Made by a program: the position numbers and the translations under genes. From positions 1,922,001 through 1,986,000 of the forward strand of contig JAJTUQ010000005.1 of the NCBI GenBank assembly GCA_021399445.1: a stretch of DNA of 64,000 bases, read 5' to 3'. Source of the stretch: Xylogone sp. PMI_703. Lineage: Eukaryota; Ascomycota; Leotiomycetes. Position 1 is the first letter of the stretch. Every line of letters begins with the position of its first letter. Shown piece by piece: positions 35,053 to 46,734 of the stretch. Under the pieces are notes generated by a model, which searched no databases, was not told where the DNA came from, and saw nothing but the letters and a program-made list of their open reading frames with translations.

Positions 35053-36447
35053 ATGTATGTTTTTGCTTCTAAAGCCTTGTCATCGTCCTTTTCATTCTGC
35101 TAACTGGCTAAGGCGTCTCACCCTGAACATTACCGCTCCTACGAGCGAAGACTCCGATCTGCTTTCCCTTGAGATCGCCTCTGACACACCGTTGGGGATA
35201 GTCAAAGAAATGGTCCAGGCTGAAACTAGCATCCCTACAGTATCTCAGCATATCTACCACAACGGCCAGCTCCTAACGGATGAAACCAAAACCCTAGAGG
35301 AGCTCAGAATTGGTGATGGAGAAATGCTAGCACTCCATGCGCGGCAGATGACTCCCGCCTTCAGACAAGCACCTGCTCTTCAGCGCCAACCCCAACGACC
35401 AAACCCGCAAGCACAGTCTCAGGCGGGCCAGTCTTATCAAGATGCAGAAACCATTCGTCTTCGGTTACTCGGTAATCCAGAGCTAAGGCAGCAAGCAGTT
35501 AGACAAAGACCAGAACTTGAGGGTGCTATAGATAACTCAGAGAGGTTTGCGCAAGTTTACCACCAAATGCAGGAAGAAGAACGACAAGAACAATTAAGAC
35601 GCCGACAGGAGATAGAAGACCTAAATGCTGATCCATTTGACATAGAAGCACAGCGGAGGATTGCTGAGATGATACGAGAGGAGCGTGTTCAGGAGAACCT
35701 CCAGAATGCTATCGAGCACAACCCCGAAGGTTAGTATAGAAGAAATAATAAGCACTGCTACATACTAACTAGTATCCAGTGTTTGGCCGGGTGCATATGT
35801 TGTACATTGATGTCGAAGTCAATGGTCACAAGGTTAAAGCATTTGTCGATTCTGGAGCACAGGCCACGATAATGTCACCAAGTTGTGCTGAGGCCTGCAA
35901 TATTATGAGACTGGTAGACAAACGTTTTGCGGGTATTGCTCGTGGCGTTGGTACGGCTGCAATCTTAGGACGAGTGCATTCCGCTCAAATAAAAATTGGA
36001 TCACTCTTCCTCCCATGCAGCTTCACAGTTATGGAAGGAAAAGACGTTGATCTACTTTTGGGATTAGATATGTTAAAACGACACCAAGCTTGTATAGACT
36101 TATCGAAAGACAAACTCATTATCCAGGGAGTTGAGGTGCCTTTCTTAGGGGAAGCAGATATTCCAAAGGGGTTGGAAGAGGCTAGAGTGGAAGAACCGAC
36201 TATCTCAGGCCCCGGAGGTACAACGGTTGGCGCAAGATCAGGTGCTGTCTCTGCACCTACTTCACAGCAGACTGGTTCGAGTACAGTACAGCCTTCCACT
36301 CAACCTACCACTGCGGAACCATCCTTCCCTCAAGAATCAATCGATCAGTTAGTTGCATTGGGATTTTCAAGACAAGAAGCCGTGAATGCGCTTGCTGCTT
36401 GCGGTGGCAATGTAGAATATGCTGCAGGCCTGCTATTTCAAGGATAG
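35053..36447 (+). CDS. DDI1: DDI1 ubiquitin-receptor aspartyl protease
   Basis: Proposed exons: 35053-35054 (AT only), 35113-35729 and 35780-36447; 428 aa. Ddi1 shuttles ubiquitinated proteins to the proteasome and has retropepsin-like protease activity. Domains in order: ubiquitin-like (about 1-75, starting [10 protein letters not shown]), a helical middle domain (about 100-200), a retroviral-type protease domain with the active-site DSGA at residue 230 and LLGLDML downstream, a Ser/Thr/Pro linker, and a C-terminal UBA (about 390-428, ending [10 protein letters not shown]). The start is unusual: a canonical intron (GTATGT ... CTAAC ... AG, 35055-35112) divides the ATG. If that intron is kept, translation would begin at 35057 and add a hydrophobic extension before the ubiquitin fold. 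Intron 2 is 50 nt and secure. Confidence 0.92.
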
Positions 36448-36907
36448 TCATTATTAATGGTTGTTTCTGGGTACATGATTAGCATAAGGGACAAGTCAGG
36501 AGCATCACTTGCCGGCATAGGGGGAATCATCTGGCGTTAATAGTACTTCATGTTAGCGAAGATCATGTATAGATATGTTTGATTGAATCCTAACAGGCTT
36601 TCGAGTTCTCCACTTAAGTAGCATTCAGTTCGCTGACAGTTTATGGTTCACCCTGACTGAGTCTTCCAGCTCGCGCTTAGTTAGAGAAAGTGGAAACATT
36701 CAGGGAGTTGCGCAAATACAGCAGGAAGACATGATGGCCGAAGTGCAAGAGCACAGGTATGATCGGTAGATGTCTAGTTACACTTCAATAAGGCACACGA
36801 ATGCTTCATTCGTGGAGTTCCATAACCAAGTATACCAGAGAACTGACATCACAGGGCAGAGTGGGTTATCACAGTAAATTAGGTATTAATTAATTAATTG
36901 AGACTCC
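36448..36907. other. Convergent 3' region DDI1 / RRP8
   Basis: About 460 bases between convergent genes, expected to hold both 3' untranslated regions and terminators. A short TTAA-rich run lies near 36885-36900. No gene seen. Confidence 0.5.
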
Positions 36908-38392
36908 CTATCTTAATTTATAAACACATGGTTTCAGAACATTCACTTCATTTGCAGATGAAGCATCCTCTTGTGTGTCCAAGAATTTCATCTTAGGTTT
37001 CTTCTTCCATGTCTCTGATCCTGTCTGCTCTCCAGCTTTCGGCAGTGGAACATATTTACCTTTAACAGGTGTTAAGCCTTTGATAAAATGCATCTTTACG
37101 AACATTTTGTTGCTTAAATCCACCGCTTTGTCATTCTGTAAGACAAATCCTCTCTTCTTTAGCACCTCTACGAAAGCTGAAACGTCGGTCTCTTGCTTCC
37201 CGTTCGCCTGCCCATCAATCTCGGCCACGACGTCCTCATCATGATCATCATCTTCCTCTTTCTCTTTCTTATTAACTCTCTTTCGATTACCGACACTATG
37301 CTCGACGCGACCATTCTTACCATCTACCCGGCCAAAACGACTCTTGATCTCAGCTACCCAAAGTTCCCCTTTCCATCGCAAGACCCTGAATGCTTCTTCA
37401 ACAAAATCAATCCAATTGGTGCCCATGAGAGCTAGGCAGAATATTGCAACATCAATGCTACCACTCTCCAGCGGCAAGTTGGCAATATCTGCTCTTATGA
37501 TTAGAGGGCTAGGGTTATGTAAATCATAACTCCTGATATTGAGATGAAGTTTCTTCACGTCCTTTTGAAGCTGTTGCGCAAGCTTTGCATCTCCGCAGCC
37601 CAAATCTGCAATATGACAGAATCCCGCGCTCCGAGGCAGAGGAGAAATTTCAGCGTCCTGAGACTTATTTTCGCCGCTTTCTTTGCGCTTCTTTGCTATC
37701 GGCCCCTGGACTTTGCCTCGCTGCCTCACTTCGAGTACGAATCCGTCTACAGGGTTTTCGGGCCATACTTCGACCTGCCTTCGAAAGCCCTCATGATACT
37801 CCTCAAACATTTCGGGATTTTTCTCGAAAATCTCAAGGGACTTTGCAGAAGGAGTAGTATATAAGACCTGGTTGAGATGTCGGAAGCGGGCTGATACTAA
37901 TTTCTGTCGCATTGCTGCTTGAAGAGGGGTTAATGAAGTTGTGGGCTTGCTCAATTGGGTTGCGGAAGTTGATGATGGCCCAGAAGTTAGAGCCGCATCA
38001 CTTTCGCCATGTGGTTGCTTTTTCTTCTTCTTGGTTTTCTCCTTTGGAGGAATGCTTTCCCTCGAGACAGCGCTCACCTCTTCCTCACGCCTTTTCGAAC
38101 CCGTCTCTCTGTCCGCGGCCTCTGCTTTCTGCCTCTTGGAACCCTTCTTTGCATCCCCATCCCCACCCTGAAGCTTCGGTTTTCCTTCAATTACAGTTTC
38201 CCATAAATCTGCCAAATTTTCTCCAGTGACGCGCGAGGTTTTAGAGCTGCCATTTGATCGTTTTCGCTTCTTATTGGACTTACTACTGCCGATGTGATCT
38301 GATGCGGGTTGAGCGGGGCCAGACTTCTGGAGGTCCTCATTCTGAGGCTTCAGCTGGCTTGAATCTACTGACCATCCAGGAACGGCGAACAT
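36908..38392 (-). CDS. RRP8: RRP8 25S rRNA m1A methyltransferase
   Basis: Intronless, 494 aa, ATG at 38392. Rrp8 methylates N1 of an adenine in 25S rRNA in the nucleolus and has a role in early pre-rRNA cleavage. The start MFAVPGWSV is typical of the family. Residues 20-150 are Lys/Ser-rich and low in complexity, likely nucleolar localisation sequence. The conserved part begins LTPLQAAMRQKLVSARFRHL. It includes a SAM-binding motif IADLGCGDAKLAQ near 258 and the Rrp8 signature FCLALMGTNWIDF, followed by GELWVAEIKSRFGR. An Asp/Glu-rich insert lies near 385-400. Yeast Rrp8 is shorter (about 390 aa); the difference is the N-terminal tail. Confidence 0.96.
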   Translation of the reverse strand: MFAVPGWSVDSSQLKPQNEDLQKSGPAQPASDHIGSSKSNKKRKRSNGSSKTSRVTGENLADLWETVIEGKPKLQGGDGDAKKGSKRQKAEAADRETGSKRREEEVSAVSRESIPPKEKTKKKKKQPHGESDAALTSGPSSTSATQLSKPTTSLTPLQAAMRQKLVSARFRHLNQVLYTTPSAKSLEIFEKNPEMFEEYHEGFRRQVEVWPENPVDGFVLEVRQRGKVQGPIAKKRKESGENKSQDAEISPLPRSAGFCHIADLGCGDAKLAQQLQKDVKKLHLNIRSYDLHNPSPLIIRADIANLPLESGSIDVAIFCLALMGTNWIDFVEEAFRVLRWKGELWVAEIKSRFGRVDGKNGRVEHSVGNRKRVNKKEKEEDDDHDEDVVAEIDGQANGKQETDVSAFVEVLKKRGFVLQNDKAVDLSNKMFVKMHFIKGLTPVKGKYVPLPKAGEQTGSETWKKKPKMKFLDTQEDASSANEVNVLKPCVYKLR

Positions 38393-39293
38393 AATGGAAC
38401 AGATGGTGTAAAGCTACTAAAGCTCAAAAACGGAAAAAATTATGTATACCCCGGTAAGTTCACAACTTAAGCTCACACGCTAGCGGCAGGACCACCGAGC
38501 CTAAAATTTACCGGGAATCATTATTCGTTCCTGAGGCATTAAGATCTAACGGTACGGAGTACTCTCGCTCCACCTCCGCTGCTATTAATAAATGGCTCCA
38601 TTCCCGAACTGGAACACGCAATATCGCACTCATTGTTAGCAGATCACTTAGAGACTAAGCACGCCATACTTTCTGTTCTTCATTGTCGAGATAGATACAG
38701 ATTTACAGCACAAAATCCGATACCATTGAACTGAAATCTCATCTCAAACTAGCATAAACTCGCACCACTGTATAGCTTCAGTACGTTACTTCCGTTCTCA
38801 ACTCTTGTTAACACTACAACCCGCCAACCGTATTTCCATATTTTGCTATCTCTTTAACCTAAGAACTGCCATTCTATTGCCATAACAATTAACGTGCTCT
38901 TTCGTCGTCCACAAGTGGTAACGGCGAGGTGTCAATTGTACCCCAATATCCGAGCAAGTGTTAGAGCTTCTAAGCCTTTTAATGGTAACGATAATACTAT
39001 ACAAAGTGTGTAGTGGTCGTTCTCCTCCTAGCTTATCTTTTATCTGGCATTGAAAATGCCCACCGATAGTAACATATGTCAATTGGTATGACTTGTAGCC
39101 TCTATATCTCAGTAGTGGTTGAAATCCGTAGTCGAACGAGGTTTAACGATATACTAGTATGCGATACAAGTAATCTGCTGATCCAACGTTCCTGATATCA
39201 GCTAAGAGCCCGTTTAGATATGAAGGGGTAGACTGGATAGCTGGAATAAAAACTCCAGTCCAGTAGTTTATCATCCCGAAGCTCACAGTCACA
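38393..39293. promoter_or_regulatory. Divergent promoter region RRP8 / Zn2Cys6 gene
   Basis: About 900 bases between divergent starts. The minus strand at 38743-38736 reads GATGAGAT, identical to the core of the PAC element that precedes ribosome-biogenesis genes in yeasts, 344 bases from the RRP8 start. This may be chance. The sequence ACGGAGTACT near 38553 belongs to a short motif seen elsewhere in the window. No coding sequence. Confidence 0.4.
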
Positions 39294-42200
39294 ATGGATG
39301 ACTCGGAGTCTCAGATGGCGCAGAGTGGGGCCGACCAAAACGATTTGTCTCTTCATAACATCGCAAGGGACGATAGTGTTGGAGAAACGGCTATTGGTGA
39401 AGGATCAAAGAAGGCTATGAAACAGAGTAGGAAGAGGACCAAAACCGGCTGCCTCAGTGAGTATTCCTATTCCGATATATAATCATAATCCATGGGCCAC
39501 TGACATTCTGGTCAATCAGCGTGTCGAAAACGAAGAATCAAATGTGGAGAAGAGAAACCGACATGCCAAAATTGTAGAAAGTCAAAGCGTGAATGCGAGG
39601 GATATCATCAGCGGGTAATTTTCAAGGACCCCTGGAGCACCTACCGTGGACCCCAATCTCGTGGCGTAATTCCTTCTGAAGGACGAGATGCCGTCTCCAA
39701 GGCGGCCGAGAAACCTGGGAGTCATTGGTCACAACCGCAAATACCTGAGACTTTATCGAATACTACTCCAAATTTACGAGGACCGTCCGCGTCGATAAGT
39801 GCAGACGTTCATACACAATCCATACAACCACATCTTGTAGGTCCCAGCGTTATCAAGGAACAGGGGAAATCATCCAGCATCCAAGAACCTTTCTTCCAAT
39901 ATCCACCAGAAGCCTCTTACCGTGATCGGGATGCCTATAAGCATAGCGATTATAGTAATGTTCTTCATGGGACACAATCTTCTAATGATCCTAACGCAAG
40001 CTGGGTGCTCTATCCAACATCTGCTCCAGATGTCATACATGGACCCTCAATAATACCACAGCCAATTGATATAGGATCTATACCTGACATACAAACCCGC
40101 AATACACAACTAGATGACATGGATATGCAGGGTATGAAAACCGGGCTTGGCTCCTCTGTCTCAATTGACCTAGATGAGCCCGTTCTTGAAGAGAGTGATC
40201 CGTATGATGTTTCTGATGAGGAAATGCATGAAGAAGATATCGACATAGAAGCACCTGAAGATGACCATCTCAGAGATAATGATCTTGGGATTGTCGTTGC
40301 ACTGCAAGCACAACAGGATACTCAAGATCTTGCTATTCGCTCCTACACTTCCTTTATTGATCGTCCTAATATGCTGGCATTGTATCGGCCATCAGCTAGG
40401 CTCTCGCCATTGCGAGATAGCATGACTGCAAGGATCTTCTGTCATTTCATCAACGTCACAGGGCCAAGTATATCTATGTTCGAAAGACATCCAGCAAATC
40501 CTTCATTGATATTTCAAGGCAGGCCCGTAGCGAAATCACAACAGCACATATGGACCTGTAAGTGAGCGTTACCTAATCCTTATGTGCATCAGTTCCTCAT
40601 GTGGGCTTTGCAAGAGGCTCTGGTTGCATAGCTAGGGTGTGAGTGATAGCGGAGCTAACTGCTGGTAGATACTCTCCCCACACTAGCTCTCCAAGATCAG
40701 GCCCTCTTGCACGCCATGTTAGCTTTGGCTAGTTTGCATATTGCAAAACTGCAAAATGGACCTGTCACCTCTTGTCTAAAGCACTGTGCTATTGCAATTC
40801 GGCGGATTGCAAAGAATGTTGCTAGTCCATCGAGAGTCAGCCACCCTGCCACATTAGCCGCCACGCTACTCCTCGGATTCTATGAATGCTGGTGTGGAGA
40901 CCATCAGAAATGGTGCAACCATTTATTAGGGGCTAGGCAGCTCCTAAAGCAAGTTGATTATTCCGGCATGACTACATACATCAAATCCCAGAAAGTGCTG
41001 CGACTTCAGAAACTCTCTTCTAAATTGAAAGATGATAGTCTTAGAGACAGCTTTTTTGAGGAAGAAGAGGATCTATATCGTGAGGATGACGATGTAGATG
41101 AGAATATTGTAGGACTCTTGATGGGAAAGACCATCAGATATGATGAATATGGGCGGATCATTGATAGCGGCCTCACTAATGATAGTGTAAGCAAAGTGTT
41201 TTCCAAAAGAGAATTAGAAATTTATGAGACGCAACGGGATCTTTTTTGGTGGTATTGTAGACAAGACGTTTATCAGAGCCTACTTAGTGGAGGCCACCTT
41301 TTGTATGGGGCCCGGACCGTTGCATATTTACGTTTGCTAACAAGCTTTAGCATGGAATACGATTTATGGAGCCACTGTTCACCCAGAGCTGCGATCGGTC
41401 GTCTGACCGCTACGTAAGGATATCCTTGAACAGTTTTGATTCCGCAGCTAATCCATTACAGATATGGCACCTGGGATCATCTCATTCTTCTCCTCGGTCG
41501 AGTTGCAGATTTCGCCTCAAAGGATCTGAAAAGGAAGAAAGAAATTATGAAATCAAATGGTGGCCAGTGGCGGCCACCAGCATCAATGCAAAGACCAGGG
41601 CAACAGAGTGGCTCATCTAACCCATCAAATCCGCCGCCATCTGCACCCGCTCAGCGACCCCCATTTCCTGGTATGTTTCCTCCCGTTGCCGAAGCAAGGC
41701 TTCCGATGGGGTTTGCACACTCAGACGACGATTTGGCCAAAGACCCTTGGAAAGAAGAAAAATCTCTAAGTATTCAGACACGCGAGGCAGAAGAAGAGTG
41801 GAGTGAAATTCTTAGTGCCTTTGGTATCTTACAGGATCACTTTGGTGATGATTACCAACCATTAGGGCCTGAATTCAGCATGCCTATTCAATCCCCGTTC
41901 GGAACTGCACTTCAGTATCGGACATACTCGATCTCGGGGATCTGGATGAATTATTATATGGGCTTGATAGCTCTTCATCGAGCTCACCCCACCATGCCTC
42001 CGGCTGCCATGATAGCAGCTGGGATTGCAGCACGACAGACAGCCTTTTTCTCAAACCAAATCGGCCGTATAGTTGCGGGGATTGCTCCTGATAGTAGTAC
42101 TGCAGTCCATGTTAACCCTGGAGTTGGTGCCGCACTTATAGAATCCTCACTATGCTTGTTCCTAGCTGGCGTTCAGGTATGTCTTATATCGCAATAATCT

Positions 42201-42550
42201 AGACTCATGATTCTAATGATCAATAGTTTCAAGATGCTGCACAGCGCGCCTGGGTCATCGATAAGTTCCACAGTATTGCTCGTCTTACAGGGTGGCAGAG
42301 TGCTGTTGCAACTGCAGATGGTTGCGAAACGTACTGGACTAAGGCTGCCGAACTTGGAAGAGGTCCACCTTACACTAAGAGACGTGATCCCCGTGAGTCT
42401 AAAAAAGAAATACTCAATCCAAAGAGAAAATTGGATAGGAGCGCTGAGCCAAGCCAACCAAAACCAAAAATAAAAGTAGATGAAAGAATTCACTATGCTC
42501 TGGGAGTTCTCAGCATCCAAGAGGATCTAGAGAGGCTTGATCTTGGCTAA
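39294..42550 (+). CDS. Zn2Cys6 fungal transcription factor
   Basis: Five exons: 39294-39456, 39520-40557, 40669-41413, 41462-42176 and 42227-42550; 994 aa. A binuclear zinc cluster is split by the first intron: GCL|TCRKRRIKC, then GEEKPTCQNCRKSKRECEGY (residues about 53-80). Its six cysteines have normal spacing. It is preceded by a basic stretch KKAMKQSRKRTKTG. An acidic region rich in Asp/Glu follows (about 290-340). The rest resembles the fungal-specific regulatory domain of C6 regulators: LLHAMLALASLHIAKLQ, LAATLLLGFYECWCGD, RDLFWWYCRQDVY and TWDHLILLLGRVADF. The tail from FQDAAQRAWVIDKFHS to the stop is Lys-rich. It should bind DNA in the nucleus; target genes cannot be inferred. All four joins keep phase. 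Confidence 0.92.
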
Positions 42551-42704
42551 AGATCAAAGAGGCCAAGCGCATGCTTATGAAAGTTGGTTGCCAGAAATAG
42601 CATGCGAGTTTTACTATAAGATGCATAGTCTCACTAGATGATCCAGTAGAAGCTGTCATTGACGTTTTCAGTTCCGTGATTCTATATTTAGGGGAAACAG
42701 TTTC

Positions 42705-43601
42705 TTAATTTGCGGGTAATCTCTCCACAACGGCCGCCATCTCTTCATCAGTATAGATTCTAAAACCTTTCTCTTTTGTTACGCTTGCCAGTTGAACATT
42801 TTTGGCATCTAACTTCTCCTCCATAACCTGCTTCAAGGTCTTCAGTACTAAGGTTTCAGCTTCTTCAATTGTTAAGGACTAGAATAATGTCAGTTGTGGC
42901 TGGACGAAGGGGGAAAGTTTGCAATACCTTGTGGAATTCATTCTGTAACTCTGCTTGTGCCCCTTCCGATCCTGATCCTATAGCTTTCGCGTCGTATCTG
43001 TAAAACGTGCCACTAGGCTCTGCATGGTAGAGTTGAGGGCCGTCCTCATCATAGCCTGCAATCAAAAGTGCGACTCCGAAGGGTCTGCTCATAATGCTCT
43101 CCTCGCCATCAGCACCTTCTCCGAACCTCAATGCCAAATCACAGATAGCCTGTGTGCAGCTTTCTACCCTTAACGGCTCGTTATAGTGGAAGGAGTGGTT
43201 TTGCGATTCTACTCGAGCATGTTCAACCATAGATCGAGCATCCGCTTGAAGTCCAGACATAGCACATCCGATGTGGCGGTCGATTTCAACGATCTTCTCC
43301 ACCGAAGACGTTTCAAGCAGGGTGGAAGTGACTCGCTTTTCAACACCTAGTATAACCCCGCCTCCCGTAGCAACTCCAATCGCTGTTGAACCTAGTTTGA
43401 TTGCCTCAAGAGAGTATTCAACCTGGAATAGACGACCCTCAGGAGAGAAGGTGCTGTAATACGTAGGTCAGAGAAAGCATGAATAGGTCATAAGAAACGA
43501 TAGCACGTACTTGATCCCTCGATCTATTCAAACATCTATTAGCTCAGTCAAATCAAATAGCTCGAATCAAACATACCATATTCTGATCTTGCAATAAACA
43601 T
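42705..43601 (-). CDS. PUP2: 20S proteasome subunit alpha type 5
   Basis: Four exons: 43601-43577, 43523-43511 (13 nt), 43453-42928 and 42878-42705; 245 aa. It is the alpha-5 (Pup2) subunit of the 20S proteasome outer ring, structural and not proteolytic. The N-terminus [20 protein letters not shown] with [18 protein letters not shown] is the alpha-subunit signature. Three introns interrupt it or the C-terminal helix region. The last join reads [13 protein letters not shown], and the protein ends [13 protein letters not shown]. Length equals that of orthologues. The gene is divergent from GCP2 over about 350 bases and convergent with the zinc-cluster gene 155 bases away. Confidence 0.96.
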
Positions 43602-43954
43602 CTTTGCAAATTACTGTACAATGGATCCGTCACAATAGGGTATGATTTTACAAATCGTTATTGTAGTATCACTTGAGATAAGGAAGAAAATGTGCTCTTT
43701 GAATTGCTGATACATAGCTTTAGGCAAGCTCCAGGTACGTAGCTTGTGCTAGGATTATGCAACGCTAGCCTAAAGAAGCTTAGTGTGGCGCGAAACGCGT
43801 CGGTCAATCCAGATGAAAGCCAACGTAAACTACAGTACATAAAATAGTGCTATGGGGAAAAGGGAATCTCCAGATTGGTTTCATTATCAGTAAGCTTTCA
43901 GAATACTAGGATTACATCCTTATATTTTATCCAGAACGTCCCGATGTGACAATA
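43602..43954. promoter_or_regulatory. Divergent promoter region PUP2 / GCP2
   Basis: About 350 bases shared by the two divergent starts. No coding sequence or recognisable element was found. Confidence 0.45.
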
Positions 43955-46734
43955 ATGTCTTCCGCGTCCAATTCTAGAGTGTCCACGTACACTGAGCGCC
44001 GAACTGCGCCTGATAATGGCACCGCCAAACCCCGCGCACCTGGACAAGGAGCACAGAAAAACGACAGGCAAGAAGCACGGCGAACGCAATCTCCTCAGGC
44101 ATCTAGTGGGAGCTCCTTTCATAAGAGAGATGCATCTGGTCCACACCCATTGAACAGAGGTGTGGAGGAGCGCCGAACCGAACGTGTTCACATAACAACC
44201 CGCGAAACTCTCACATCACGTCCTAGAAGTCCCGAGAGGCGGGCACCGTCATCCATGCCTCATCCAGAACGTCAAAAACCACCAGATGTTAGCAGAGGAC
44301 ATCCCAACGATGCTCGACCGAAGTCCGTTAAACCAGAACAGCCTCAATGTATGATCTTCCCCCGTTTTATTTTCTCCATCTGAACTGACAGTACCCCTCC
44401 TCAGTACCATGGGCTCCTAAAGCATCTTTAATGCCACACACATCAGCACCCCTTGCGCCCCGTATTTCGATTCCCCCTCTATCTTCTCAAGCGCCATCAT
44501 CAATACAGCCCGTGCCTCTAGATGAGCTGCCGTTAGAAGACCAAGAATCTGCGATTATAGAAGATCTCTTACTAGTGCTTATGGGTTATGAAGGCCAGTA
44601 TATCAGGTTTGCTAAAAGCTATGATCCATCCGTGGAAAAAGACCGTCTCTATGGCCCGGGCTTTAGAATTCTTCCTGGGCTGGATCCTAGTCTACAGGAC
44701 CTCACAACTTCTGTGCTGAGAATGGCTACTCATTACGGGGCTATTGAGGCCTTTGTTGAAGTGCAAAGTCGGGAGGATTTTGGTGCTGTGAATCATGCAC
44801 TATGTGCCGCTATTAGGAAACTCTTGCAAGAATACCTTATCTTAGTTGCCCAGCTGGAGACGCAGTTCCGCACTAACCCTTCGTTTACTCTCCATCTTCT
44901 AAACATTCACACTTTACCGACTAGCCATACTATGCTTCAACTATATTCCTTGGCTCATGAAATTCTAAAGAGGAACTCACTATTAGAAGAGGATCTAGAT
45001 GACTCGGAAGGTGATTTCGATGATATCGAGAATATGTTAGAGAACCTAAGAGAACATGGCGAGCTTGGGCCTGGAAGTATACCTGGGAAGAAGATTTGTA
45101 AGGGAGGCAGTGTCTTAGGTCTAATTACTCAAAGGCTAGGATCAATGTCAGGTGATCCAGCTGCTCGCTCTCTTCTCACGTCTCTTTTGCGGGATGCCAG
45201 CCGTCCTTACATGGTAATGTTGAATGAATGGCTACATCACGGGAGTATCAAGGATCCTCACTCAGAATTTCTTGTCAAGGAACAAAAGAGTATTAAACGA
45301 GAGAGACTTGAGGAAGATTACACAGATGAGTACTGGGAAAGGCGGTATACAATACGGGAGAATGATGTTCCTCCCCAGTTAGAGGGAGTAAAAGATAAGG
45401 TATTATTAGCTGGGAAATATCTCAACGTGGTTCGAGAGTGTGGTGGCGTTGATGTCAGCAAAGCTGTCAAAGATGTTCCCCGTTCCTTTGACGATAGCAG
45501 ATTTCTGGATAATGTTAATAGCGCATATGCTCATGCTAATAACTCTCTCTTAACGCTGTTGCTTACAACTCATGCACTTCCTGCCAGACTACGGTCGCTC
45601 AAACATTATTTCTTCCTGGACCGATCTGATTTCTTCTCATATTTTCTTGAGCTAGGAGCTTCTGAATTACGGAAGCCAGTCAAGGCCGTCAACACCAACA
45701 AGCTTCAGTCATTACTGGATCTTGTTTTACGGCAGCCAGGTAGTGTAGCAGCTCAGGATCCATTTAAGGAGGATATCAAAGTGGAAATGAACGAAATCAG
45801 TCTTACAAATTCGCTGACAAGGGTCGTGAACATATCTGGTATTGAACAAGGAGAAACCCTTCCCACCCCAGCGTCGCAACCTTTGAATGAGAGTGATAAG
45901 AATGCTGTTGGATTCACCTCTCTCCAACTTGACTACTCGGTGCCTTTCCCGGTGTCACTAGTTATAAGTCGAAAAACTGTGTGGAGATACCAAGCTCTAT
46001 TCCGATACCTCCTATCACTTCGATACTTGGAACAGCAACTTGTATCGTGTTGGCAAACGCACAATAGAGCTGCAAGTTGGTCCCATAGGAGCTCACATCG
46101 AGGACTGGAGATGTGGAAACGACGGGTATTTACCTTGCGAGCTCGAATGCTAGTGTTTGTACAACAGCTGTTGTATTTTTGCACCGCAGAAGTTATCGAG
46201 CCAAATTGGCAAGCTCTGATGGCAAGGCTAAATTCAAAGGAAGAGAACAAAGAGAGTACGACCTCTGCAATGCGGACAGTGGATGAGCTCATGCAGGATC
46301 ATGTTGACTTTCTCGATACCTGCCTCAAAGAGTGCATGTTAACCAACAGCCGATTACTAAGGGTATGTCATGCTTATCCCCTGATGAGTGGTGAGGATTA
46401 ACGCTTTCGACAGATTCACTCCAAATTGATGCAAACGTGTACGATGTTTGCAACTTATACTGGCTGGTTGTCGCGAGAGCTCGAGAAGTGCGATCCCGAT
46501 CTCGGAAGTGGCACAGCTTTTGATGAGGGTCGGCTCGAGAAAATGTACGACATTATAAGGAAGTATGAGTTCAACTTCAGCCGCCACCTACAGATTCTCC
46601 TTGATGCTTTGAACCACTATGCTGCTACGGAAACGGTTGTCTTGCTCGGTCTATGCGCGAGGTTGAGTACGGCAAATCAGGGAACGGAATACAGTGGTCT
46701 CAGGAATGATGATGATGGCGCAGTCCCAGGATAA
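43955..46734 (+). CDS. SPC97: Gamma-tubulin complex component 2 (GCP2/Spc97)
   Basis: Three exons: 43955-44348, 44405-46362 and 46414-46734; 890 aa. GCP2 pairs with GCP3 and gamma-tubulin at the spindle pole body to nucleate microtubules. The N-terminal 150 residues are basic, Ser/Pro-rich and probably disordered. The GRIP1 region starts near 184 (EDLLLVLMGYEGQYI) and includes ATHYGAIEAFVEVQSREDFG. GRIP2 includes LRSLKHYFFLDRSDFFSYFLEL, then VSLVISRKTVWRYQALFRYL near 651, and the last exon LLRIHSKLMQTCTMFATYTG. The ATG at 43955 (MSSASNSRV) is the first usable one; the ATG ten bases upstream stops at once. Length is normal for the family. Confidence 0.94.

Noticed and set aside
43946..43954. 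Upstream start for GCP2 at a GTG
   Set aside because: Not an ATG. The first in-frame ATG is at 43955, and the ATG near 43944 is followed at once by a stop.
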